Below, in pieces: positions 23,446 through 33,440 of a DNA stretch of 64,000 nt. Under the pieces are notes generated by a model, which was not told the DNA's origin, ran no database searches, and saw only the letters and a program-made list of their open reading frames with translations. Within the stretch, counting starts at the first letter, position 1; every line of letters starts with the position of its first letter. The DNA comes from Sternotherus odoratus (lineage: Eukaryota; Chordata; Testudines; Kinosternidae): assembly GCA_032164245.1 (NCBI GenBank), contig JAVMKO010000004.1, forward strand, positions 37,177,626-37,241,625, written 5' to 3'. A program made the translations under genes and the position numbers.

Positions 23446-26400
23446 TCGCTTACAGTGGTGTTAATCTTGGGGTTTTCCCACTGTCATGCTCTGATGGTTG
23501 TCTGGCTTCCCATCATTATCTTCTATTTGTTGTCTTGCCTTTGGGGGTGTTTGCTCACATCTGAGGTCGTTAATGCTGCATAACATGTTCAGCATCCAAT
23601 ACAATACTGATTGTCTCCTTGTCTCCTGGTCTTTTTAAGTCTCTCACTTTTCTTGACCCCCTTTGGATATTTGTGATGGCTTCACACTTCTCTTCCTGAT
23701 GCACGCATTCCTCTTTCACACAAACAATCACACCATCTCTTACAGAAATCTTTAAAGGTAGCAGAATACAGGATACATTGTAAATTAAGCCTGGCTAAAT
23801 CTTATAACAAAAACAATTCACATTGGGGGCTTCAGGCCCTCAACATTTCTTTAATCTATTTATCACAATACAAAATCCTGTCTCTTACTAACTAAACTTC
23901 ATAACAGGTCCTAATTGTAATGCATACTGGAAACCTCACACAGTTTCAGACAGTCATTTCTTTCTGTTATAGAATTAAATTAAAGTTTACATCAATTCTT
24001 ATAACCATTATTACAATTATAAAATCCTGCTCCTACAGTACTGGGGTGGTGGTGTTTATTCTTTGCAATTTGTAGCCGTTTTCCAGTGAGGTTAAGAGAA
24101 TGAAATGAACAGTTCGCAGAGGTAGAACATCTGGAATTTTGGTGATGGGCCCTGGGCTTGTAACTCTCATAGGCTGAGGTCCCCACCCTGCTGCACCCTC
24201 TGTCCCCTTTGTGGGAGGATGGTGCTAGGACTCAGTGAGAGTGGAGTCCTGGGTTGTAGGTTGAGGAGAGCCACCCTGCATTATGGGTTAAATGGTAAGG
24301 AGCTCTGTAACTCCTGCTCTGGAACCAATTAAATGCCTGGTATAGAAGAGTATGGGTAGTGCCCCTCCCTTGTGTTAAAGATTTTAATAAAAGTTTTGGC
24401 CTGCTCTCAATTCCATACATGTGTGTGCCTTCACTTGGTTGTCTTTCTCTCTTCATGTGCTCATAGGAGGACTTATACACAGCAGTGGGCTAAATGAACT
24501 GCTGGCAGAGACGCAATGCCATCAGAGCCACTGTCGTACATATTTATGACAGTGGTGGATGTGATCAGTTCTCCTGGCATAGAGAGATGCTGGAAGAATG
24601 CTTTTTCTCTTTAAATGCCATAGGTTTACATGGCTGTGTTCCAGCTATTATGCCTTTACCAAAATATCTTGCAAACATGTTTACTTTCTAGACAGCACAG
24701 AGCCAAAAGCTTGCTATACAACTTGATGGAGTTGTGTGTGTTTGAACTGCACAAATATAACATGGGAATGATTGCGTAGTTTAACCAAGGGAAATTAACT
24801 TTGGGATGTGTAATGACTGCTTACCACCAAACTAGGCACAAGCAGGTTTATACATGCCTTTTCAGTAAAACTTTTATCCTTCACCTCCAGGTTAATAATG
24901 CATGTAAGTGATGTATGTTGAGATACTTGAGAGGGATAAGACCAAATCAACCATGACACTTGACCAGATCTTGGGGAGTCGGTGAAGGAGGGAAAACAAG
25001 ACAACAGGGAAAATAGGGAGCTTTTCCCCCATTTTTTCCCTCTGAAACAGTTTTGGTGAAATCAATACAATTTTGCAAAATATTTTAGATTTGACATCTG
25101 CATTTGGTTTTATCAAAGCTTTATTGACCGCCTCTACTAAGAACTGGTCCTGTTTAAAGCAAGCATTTCTGGCCAATGACGCGAAAGCTGCTCTCCCTCT
25201 TCCTGCTGTTACCATATTTGTAACGGTTAATAATTATTTGTGATGAAATAATCCTTCTTAAACTCCCAGAATAAGATAAAAGTGGAGGAGGTTCTGAGAG
25301 TATTAATCTGGATGACTAAGCATGTACTTGTGTGCTTTACAGTAATACATCTCTAGACTTAGAGCACTGCTAGGGGATATACAAACTCTATTTGCTAAAC
25401 TCCAGACTTCAAAAGGGAAGTTAATATATGTAGTATGAGTAAAGCATTATCACAAAACAGTTGAAGGATCTTTGTGAATTGTTTTTGAGATTCTTGAGTT
25501 AAAAGGCATGAACTTTAGTATCTCCAGTGTTTGATTTAAAAAAAAAAGTTCAGGGAAACAAACTATTCAACAAGCATATCTCTAATGTCACAATTCCATA
25601 TGCTCTTATGCCAAGATTGGGCCTAATACTCTCAATGGAAATAAAGTCAGTATGATGAAATCCTTCCCTGAGCTTTCCAGCTCCACATCAAGCCTTATCA
25701 GAAGGCTGATTCTTAAAGGCATAATCTAGTTTAAGGAAAATTGCATAGCTCTCAGTGTATCCTCCTTGGAATGGTTTTGTTGACACTGCTGGGATTGGAA
25801 CCTATGATTCTATAGGATCTTGATGTTTTATGCCTGAAACTTAGGTCACTCAAGCACCTGAGTTAGTTATTTCCTTCTCCTGTTACCACTTCCTCACTTG
25901 TCAGCAGTAGGAGGAGTGCAAGACAGTCTCTCCATGTCCTATCTGAGGGTGGCAGTAGTAGTCAGATCCTGTTGTCCAGATGTTTTTGCTGTAACATATA
26001 AGATTTTTTATTAAAATGTTTGAATGGAGAGAGAGACGTTCTAAGATTCTGTTTTGTACTTCTATATCACCTCCTCCTTGTAGACCAGTGGGAGGTGGGA
26101 AGAGAGGGCAGGGGAAGGAGTTGGGAAAGATGGGTTTCACTTCACTCCATTCCCATGTCAAGCATAGAGAATGCAGCTATATCCAGCAGCTGTTCCTCGC
26201 TGGGCAGCTTGACAGCATGGTGGCCTGGTACTATGCTGATGCAGACAGTGCAATTTGATCACTATCTCCCCTCCCCCCTCCCTCCTCATTTTTTACAATA
26301 TAATTGTTAGGAAGAGAAAAATTCACCAAACAAATGTCCTGCTCAAAGTGCATTGACTGTTTCCTCCACATAAGGGGAAATTCCTCTGCACTTAAACGTA

Positions 26401-27086
26401 TTCTTGTGACAGTCATTTACATTTTTGAATGTACACGTTTAGCATATTTCACATTAGCAGGCTATTTGGGTTCCTTATATATGATGCTCCAGTGTTTTTG
26501 AAGAGACAAAGGGAAAAATCCCTTTTTTCCTAACTACCTTCAAGAATAAGCAGTATACATTTCATAATAACAAAAACAATTTTTTCTTTGGTGGGGTGGT
26601 GTTACTCTCCAATATCAGCTGGCTTAGAGTTGCTACGCCAAAAGGAGATTTTTAATATAGAAGAAGAATAGAGAGAAGATGAGGGGAGTGTGGGCCTGGA
26701 GTACTAATGTGGGGAAAAAGCAATATGGTATTGCTAAAGGATCTAACTGGTTTTTATGATAGTTTGGGATCACATGGTTTTGAAGTAAGTATAGTTCATG
26801 TGATTTCATACTCCTTGACTCTCCTGTATATGTTCTTTCTCTGAATCTAGCATGGTGAAGGTGAAGCTCCATAGTTAATGGGTGAGTTTAGTTAATGCAC
26901 TGTGAATTGGTCCTGCAGTATTGCAAAGATTTACCAAGTTTATTCCAGCTGCCAGACCTATCGTGACCAGCTGTCACAGGTTTCGTTACAAAGTCAGAAT
27001 GAAAGGCTGAAACGTTTGTACTCATTCAGAAAAAGTAGAATGTTTCACATTGCATTTTAAAGGAATGATTCAAAGGCCCCTGCACG
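23446..27086. other. Unannotated stretch, possible LTR remnant at 24200-24480
   Basis: No gene recognised. At 24365-24390 TTTTAATAAAAGTTTTGGCC sits in sequence with the feel of an LTR R region, but I cannot place boundaries. Poly-pyrimidine and poly-A patches occur. Short frames at 26016-26310 on plus and their minus partners contain no domain. Confidence 0.4.
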
Positions 27087-27272
27087 GGAGGGGGAAGAGG
27101 AATAGCTCAGTGGTTTGAGCATTGGCCTGCTTAAGCCCAGGGTTGTGAGTTCTCTCCTAGAGGGGGCCATTTAGAGATATGGATGGGGCACAAATGGGGA
27201 TTGGTACTACTTTGAGCAGAGCGTTGGACTAGATGATCTCCTGAGGTCCCTTCCAACTCTGAGATGCTATGA
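27087..27272 (+). mobile_element. tRNA-derived SINE with CR1-like tail
   Basis: A pol III promoter is visible: A box TAGCTCAGTGG at 27103-27113 and B box GGTTGTGAGTTCTCTCC at 27141-27157. The 3' part, GTTGGACTAGATGATCTCCT then GAGGTCCCTTCCAAC and a GATGCTATGA end, matches the 3' tail of CR1 LINEs. The combination is the tortoise/turtle pol III SINE that relies on CR1 machinery. The copy is near full length with modest divergence. Confidence 0.92.
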
Positions 27273-28365
27273 CCCAAACAAGCTTCATGAAATTGAATTA
27301 GTTTAGTTTTATTGTTTGTTTTAAGCCCAAACAAGCTGAGTTTTACATGGTTTTAAGAGTTTGTTATGAGATGTTCATACAGCTCTTGTGGTGTTTTATA
27401 TTCAAGCCACCCACTAGTCTAAATAATAATAATGAATTAGTTAGTTAAGTCTTTATTAGATACATATTTAACATATAAAGAGCATCTTAACTCAGGTCAA
27501 TCTGTCTAACCTAAAACCAACTACCTTCTTCCACTGTCGGCTCCCACACCCTACAGATTCTCTTAAAGCCACAGTACCATCTAATCTGCCTTTTCCAATT
27601 TTTAGCACAAATATGTGTGTGTGTGTGTGTGTATATAAAAGCAGAATTATCTCAGCAGTCTTCTATAAGTCTTTTAACAGGTCACCTTTGACACAATGAC
27701 CCTCTACATTCTATATTTGCTGTATTATTGAAGTTGTTCTTATTACAGCAACGCCACAGCTCTGGCGATGACAGTATCTTGGCTTCTGTTCTGAATTTTG
27801 TTCTAAATTTAGGATTCCTTTTGCTGCTCTCCTGGAAATTTTAAGTTCTGCCCTGCTCTGCTCTGTCTCAGTATCTCTGTTTCCCTCTCACATTATTTCT
27901 ATTTCCATTGCTCTCATCGATTCCTTGTGTCCACCATCATCAATCTCAAATATGTCCTGGACGTGTTATTGCTAGTCTTGCAGACAGAGGCAAACCGCAT
28001 TAGCTGTTGACAGTATGGAGCAGCTTGAAACAATTGCATTATAACAGGCTCCTCTTCTGAAGCAAGGAAAAGTCTTATCTGCCTTGACCAACAACTCTAG
28101 GTCTATTATGGGCAGGTCATCCATGCTTACTAACTCTTCTCCGGATACAGGAGTAAAATAGCTGCCAAGTGGTGTCAGCATGAGGAGAGATGAGCATGTG
28201 TTGTATGAAATTTTAATGTATTCTCATCAGATCTTTCATTAGCATGCTGCTAGAGAGATATACTTAACTGCATCCGCAGAGCTACCAGTCATGTTGTGTG
28301 AAATGACTTGTCTGCTACATTCAGTATCTCTGTTTCTCCAGGCTTCAGGAGATATGATATAGAGG
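27273..28365. other. Non-coding stretch with short microsatellite
   Basis: A (TG)n run lies at 27613-27632. No gene seen. Confidence 0.6.
27613..27632. repeat. (TG)n microsatellite
   Basis: About ten TG units followed by TATATAAAAG. Confidence 0.85.
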
Positions 28366-28630
28366 GCTTGTCTACACTGAAAACACTGATGTGGTGCTAT
28401 TGTAGTGCTTCAATGAAGACATTTACTACCCTGATGGTCTTATCCTGTTGGCATAGGCACTCCACCTCCTGGGGAGGTGGTAGCTAGCGAGACAGGAGAA
28501 TTCTCCATTGATTGAGCACTGTCTACACTCCGGTTAGGTCGGTTTAACTGCATTGCTCAGGAGAGTGGATTTTTCGCACTCCTGAGTGATGTAGTTATAC
28601 TGACCTAATTTCCTCATGTAGACCAGGCAG
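28366..28630. mobile_element. MITE with GGGCTTGTCTACACT end
   Basis: The left end GGGCTTGTCTACACTG is mirrored by CATGTAGACCAGGC at the right. The interior holds GGTTAGGTCGGTTTAACTGC and CAGGAGAGTGGATTTTTCGC, typical of the abundant turtle and crocodilian MITEs with this end. About 265 bp, non-coding, modestly diverged. It is related in style to the Harbinger MITEs at 10.6 and 40.2 kb but uses GTCTACACT rather than GTCTTCACT. Confidence 0.8.
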
Positions 28631-30572
28631 AATATACTTACTTTTATGCAGAGGGAAAAATAATCCACATTGAAGGGTAGGTCATGGGAACTGCAATAGA
28701 ACTTCAGAGTGTTTCTTGCTATGTGGCTGATTTTAAAACTAGACTAGGTTTCTAGTAGCCAAATATCTTATTTATTTTGGCCAAAATGTGAGCTCCTAAA
28801 ATTTGTTTAGGCTCCTAAATTTTTAGAAGTATTAAGTCCCTGCAACTACCATTAAAGTCAGGACACTTATTTGGAAGCTTAACTTTAAGGGTGCTTTATT
28901 TATTTAGACTTCTTTATCATACCTATTCCTAAAATCCTGAAATATGTATATATCTGTAAACTAGACTTTTTTTTAATCTAAAAATAATCAAATCGGATCA
29001 AAAATAATGTTCATCCAAAACAATAACCTTCTTACATATATCTAACTACTAAACATGACTCAACCCACCACCACCACCCCCAAAAAAGCGAGAAAAACAC
29101 AATGAGTCACAAATCCAGGACCTGCACATCTTGGGCAGAATGAGTTCCAGATTCAAAGATCCATCACCAAAAATGAGCTTCTAACACCTCCCTTTTAAAT
29201 CAAGGGGTTGAGCATCTCCACTTAGCTGCAGTAGGTATCACAAAAGGAGACATACCATCTCTTCGATAGCTAGGTCTCATACCAGTTAATGATTTAAAAT
29301 CAAAGACAATTCTGAAAATCTCCCAGATTAGGAAGCACCAATTTGGCATCCTTCATTCCCAAATCTCACCAATTTGAAATGGTGTCTGTTAGAAACATTG
29401 CTTATTAAGCAGGAAGTTACATTTTGTGTCAATTTGTTTCTGAATTCTCCTAAGATTTAGAGCAACACATCCCACAGCAGGGCACATTGTAGTATAGACA
29501 AGTAATACTGGTAGCAAGGTTTGCATCCAAAAAACAAACAAACAAGAGGTTTGAGACCTAGTGGTAATTAGCAAGATCATCTGAATTCAGCATTTATTCT
29601 TTGTGGACGGCTGGACAATTGTGTGCTCCAGTGTGGTTTGGGGAGCACCTTCTTTGTGGGAGCTGTTGACTGTCAGCTGTAGAGCAAAGTATTCCTTGCT
29701 ATCTCAGCTAGCTAGGAGGAACATGAGGCCAGGTCAGAGGCACAGATGAAGAAAAGTTCTTGGTCACAGTTGCAACATAAGCATCTAAGAACTGTTGCAG
29801 AAATTAAATTAATTGTGGCAGAAGCCTGTAATTTAGTGGACAAATGTTCAAAAGTTGCACCACCAATGGCATTAACTGGAGCTGTTGCTAGCAGTCTCCG
29901 TAAAGAGGGGTAGAGGGAATGAACTGCCTTCTGACCACTGTCAGTTATCTTCCCAAGAGGTGATCCTTCCAGATCAAAGTTCAGGCACTCTCGCAGAGTA
30001 TTTTGAAGATTACACTGCCCCAGCCCCTGCTGAGCTTGTTCTGGGAATAAATAGGGGACTTCAAGGTTGTCAATCCAGTATCTTCTATAAACAGTAAATC
30101 CACTAGTTTTACTCCCTCACCTCCACCCCCCTCATAAGAATACACCCCCACCCAATTCCAGTCCCCCATATTATCAGGTGTATAAATACCAACAAAGGTT
30201 TTCAAGCCAAGAATGGATGTTATGACTGTGACCGTTCTTGGGGTAACCAGGCCTCTGAGTCCCCTTGTTACCTACCTGCCTTCAGGATGAGGGAGTCTTC
30301 TTTGGGTTTAACTGGGTGGCCACTCCCTGACACTATTAGCTGCCAAGCACTCTCCTTTGGTCTGGGTAGTCCTTACTTTGCCTTGCAGATTAAAAATAGG
30401 TGGGACTCTGGGACTGGAGTACTTTTGACGCATTCCCTGCCCCATATTCAATGAACATTCACAGAAATACCAGATCTTCTATCCCTAAATGTATAGTGTA
30501 CACACCAGTTTGCCTGTCTGAACTCAGGATCAGCATCTTGCTTAATATCACAGCACTTACTCTGCTTTTCAC
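28631..30572. other. Unannotated stretch
   Basis: Frames under 75 codons only. The part just left of 30573 (about 30200-30570) has the look of an antisense LTR fragment, but no boundary or polyadenylation signal convinces me. Confidence 0.4.
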
Positions 30573-30580
30573 TGTAAATA
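30573..30580. other. hAT target-site duplication, left copy
   Basis: TGTAAATA, repeated exactly at 31974-31981. Confidence 0.9.
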
Positions 30581-30726
30581 TAGGCTGACCATACGTCCCG
30601 TTTTGAACGGGACAGTCCCGTTTTTTTCATGTTTTTGAACCGTCCCGTCTTTTTGTCAAAAATATCAATTTTGTCCCGTTTTTGGGGCAGGTGCAGGACC
30701 CCCAAGATCTTAGGTGAAGAATCTTG

Positions 30727-30817
30727 CTACCTAAGGACAAGTATCAGAAGTCAAAATCTCCAATGAGCAAACTGCGCTCATCGGAGACTTTGACATCTGA
30801 TATTAGTCCTTAGGTAG
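30727..30817. repeat. Hairpin with about 42-bp arms
   Basis: CTACCTAAGGACAAGTATCA at 30727 pairs with TGATATTAGTCCTTAGGTAG ending at 30817; the arms meet at GAGC / GCTC around a short loop. A few mismatches and one-base slips are present. Confidence 0.85.
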
Positions 30818-31029
30818 GGAGAGGAGGCAGCGGACGGAGGGAGAGAGCAGGGAGGAAGGGAGGGATGGAGAAGGGGGATGGAGAGAAGGGAGGGATGGAG
30901 AGAAGGAGGGAAGGAGGAATAGAGAGGAGGAGTCGGCTTCAGCCCACCGCCCGCTGCCGCCGGTGTATCGGAGCTGTCCGGAGCTGCAGCCGGGGGCCGA
31001 GCACGCCGGCGGGGGGGCTGCCGGCCGGG

Positions 31030-31081
31030 TTTTATGACTCATAATCACATAAATTCAGTTATGTGATTATGAGTCATAAAA
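31030..31081. repeat. 52-bp near-perfect palindrome, copy 1
   Basis: TTTTATGACTCATAATCACA is mirrored by TGTGATTATGAGTCATAAAA around a short centre. The second copy at 31196-31247 is its reverse complement, as expected for arms of a larger inverted repeat. Confidence 0.92.
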
Positions 31082-31195
31082 CGTCCGAACCCTCCCCCCC
31101 CCCCACCGCCGCCAGCGCACTCGGCCCCCGGCTGCGGCTCTGGACAGCTCCGCTCCGCAGTCGGCTTCAGTCCGCCGCCCGCTGCCGGCCAGACG

Positions 31196-31247
31196 TTTTA
31201 TGACTCATAATCACATAACTGAATTTATGTGATTATGAGTCATAAAA
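31196..31247. repeat. 52-bp near-perfect palindrome, copy 2
   Basis: Same outer sequence as 31030-31081, with the centre inverted (CTGAAT here, ATTCAG there). Flanked by CCGGCCGGC on the outer side, as in copy 1 inverted. Confidence 0.92.
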
Positions 31248-31339
31248 CCCGGCCGGCAGCCCCCCTGCCGGAGCGCTTGGCCCCCGGCTGCGGCTCCGGA
31301 CAGCTCCGATCCGCCATCGGCTTCAGCCTGCCGCCCGCT

Positions 31340-31870
31340 GCCGCCTCCTCCTCTCTATTCCTCCTTCCCTCCTTTTCTCCATCCCTCCCTTCTCTCCATC
31401 CCCCTTCTCCATCCCTCCCTTCCTCCCTGCTCTCTCCCTCCATCCGCTGCCTCCTCTTGCTCCCTCCATCCCTTCTCTCTATCCCCTTCTCCATGCCTCC
31501 ATCCCTTCCTTCCTCCCTTCTCTCTATCCCTCCATCCCTCTCTTCCTTCTCTCTATCCCCCTTCTCCATCCCTCCCTTCCCTCTCTCCCTCCGTCCACTG
31601 CCTCCTCTTCCATCTCCCTTCTCTCCATCCCTCCTTCTCGCTGTCCCTTGCCTCCTCCATCCCCCCTGCTCCCTACCCCATCTCTTCTCTCATCCATCCA
31701 TCCTCTCCCTTCTCACCTTCGTGCCTTCTCTCCCTCCGTCCCCGCCATCATCTTCATCCCTCATCCCCCCCTTCTCTCTCTCTCTCCCTCCATCCTCTTC
31801 ATCCCCCATCCCTGTTCTGCTTATTCCTCCATCCATCCCCCCCGACCCTCTTCTGCCTCCCCCCGCCCAG
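31340..31870. repeat. Pyrimidine-rich tract, about 530 bp
   Basis: Long runs of TCCCTCC, TTCTCTCC and CCATCCCTCC with only sparse A or G. A shorter purine-rich counterpart lies on the same strand at 30815-30930, on the other side of the inverted repeat. Such tracts can form triplex (H-DNA) structures. The 222-codon Pro/Ser/Leu frame across it is not a gene. Confidence 0.85.
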
Positions 31871-31973
31871 CGCTGGGGGGCCCAGGTGGGGCCATGACCC
31901 CCACACACACACCCTGTCCCGTTTTTGCCATCCCAATGTCCCGTTTTTGTCTAAAGGAAATATGGTCAGCCTA

Positions 31974-31981
31974 TGTAAATA
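31974..31981. other. hAT target-site duplication, right copy
   Basis: TGTAAATA, identical to 30573-30580. Confidence 0.9.
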
Positions 31982-32044
31982 TATCTTTTGAATCTTTGAT
32001 AATAGCGATTGTGAGTAAGAATATTGGAAACAAATGATTACTTA

Positions 32045-33435
32045 TGTAAGCAGTGTCAGGATGAGCTCCACCCTGACATCTGGTGGGGAATTGCAGGAAT
32101 TGCGGTGAACTGTGGAAAATAACTTCAGCTGGTGTTATTTGCATAGACACACCCACCACGCCTAGTCTGAGCTCACAGCAGCCCAAATGGTCACTTTGGC
32201 TGCTGTGGGATCCCCAGGTTCTCTGTTATTAGGGTAGGAATGATAAAATGTTGCTAACCTAATTACGTGAATGAGGCACTGGGACATGTACTTGGCCTTT
32301 GTCATGATGGAGGAACTCACCATCATCTAGGTAGCACTCACTGGCCAAGGGGTAGGGGTTCCAAAACCCACTGAATTGAGAGGTAATAGACCGGCTTCTA
32401 TACCTTTTGGTGAGTGCCTTGTCTAAGGGCCCTACAAAAGCCTATTGCACTCTGTCTCTCTCCACTGTAGAATATCAGAGCTAATGTTTGATCCCATTAG
32501 GCCTCTAGGTTCGGTCTGCTAAACTGAACTCACTTTGGGTCATGTAGGGTGTCTGCACTAGGGACCCCCTACTATAAGCTGAAATCACTTGAGAGCTGAG
32601 ATCACTTAAGAGCTGAGATCACTAAGCCCTGTGGGGGGGGGGGGGCTGAAATTGTATTGCTGAGCAGTGGATGGAGTGGAGCCGTTCGGGTCACCACTAG
32701 CGGAGTATCTGGTGATGAGCAGCCGCAGCAGCAGACACAGCGGGAGCAGTTCGGGTGACTGCTAGTGGAGTGGCTGGCGATGTGCAGCAGCAGCCGCGGA
32801 TAGAGTGGAGCCGTTTGGGTCACCGCTAGCGGAGTGGCTGGCAGCGGCTGACAGAGCAGAGCGGCTGGAGAAAGCAGAGCAGTTCCTGGGCACCTGATGG
32901 AACAGCTCATGGTGAGGACTGCAGCACAACCCCATGGAGAGGCGGGGCAGTCGGCCTCTGACCACGTAAGGTGCCCCTTAACCTGCTCCCCCTTCCACCC
33001 CGTGGGGAGGTAAAACTCTGCTAATGAACTTTTGAACTCTGCTTGGGCTGTTGGACTTTTGGGACCTTGGGTGACTTTGGGGCTTGTGGGACTCAAGAAC
33101 CCAAGGAAAGGACACAGCCCATTTGCTTGTGTGTGTGTGTGTGGGGGGGGGAATTCTGGTTCATGGTTTGGTTTGTGACTTCTGTTTGTGGAGTTTACCC
33201 AATAATATGCCACAGTGTTTCTCTCTGTCATTAAAAGGGTTTTGGTACACTCAGACTCTGTGCCTGCGAGAGGGGAAGTATTGGCTCTTAGAGGCGCCCA
33301 GAAGGGTGGTATATGGTTGTCTCAGGTCACTGGGTGGGGGCTCGAGCCGGTTTTGTATTGTGTCATTAGAATGGAACCCCTGGATACTGAACCCGGCCCT
33401 TGTTGCTGCCAACTCTGATGGGCAGAAGGGTTACA
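32045..33435 (+). mobile_element. Solo LTR, about 1.39 kb
   Basis: The segment begins TGTAAGCAGTGTCAGGATGA and ends AGAAGGGTTACA, so TGTAA/TTACA form short inverted ends. ACTTAT is repeated at both borders (32040-32045 and 33435-33440), overlapping the end bases, so the exact edge is uncertain by one base. A polyadenylation-like CATTAAAAGG lies near 33228. Inside are an 18-19-bp triplet repeat (GAGCTGAGATCACTT type, 32574-32625) and an approximate 65-bp repeat of GGAGCCGTTCGGGTCAC units (about 32660-32850). No internal retroviral domain follows, so it is a solo LTR of an unassigned family. The 209-codon minus frame at 32602-33231 is not a gene. Confidence 0.65.
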
Positions 33436-33440
33436 CTTAT

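Larger units (their letters stand above)
30581..31973. mobile_element. hAT element (TAGGCTGACCA family) made of nested palindromes
   Basis: The terminal inverted repeat TAGGCTGACCATA occurs at both ends, with repeated GTCCCGTTTT motifs just inside each end and a perfect 8-bp duplication outside. No transposase is encoded. The interior is a stack of foldbacks: a hairpin at 30727-30817, a GC-rich inverted repeat with arms about 30905-31090 and 31187-31375, and two 52-bp palindromes, one in each arm. To the right is a 500-bp pyrimidine-rich tract. Frames of about 80-220 codons here are Pro/Ser- or Arg/Glu-repeat artefacts. The 1.39-kb length contrasts with the 119-121 bp copies of the same family at 45.7 and 47.4 kb. 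Confidence 0.9.

Noticed and set aside
27103..27157. tRNA gene
   Set aside because: A and B boxes are present but there is no cloverleaf and a CR1-like tail follows, so it is a SINE.
31229..32037. Frames of 222 and 129 codons, Pro/Ser/Leu-rich
   Set aside because: Produced by the pyrimidine-rich tract; no domain and no codon-bias signal.
32602..33231. Minus-strand frame of 209 codons
   Set aside because: Falls wholly inside a solo LTR and overlaps its tandem repeats; no known domain.
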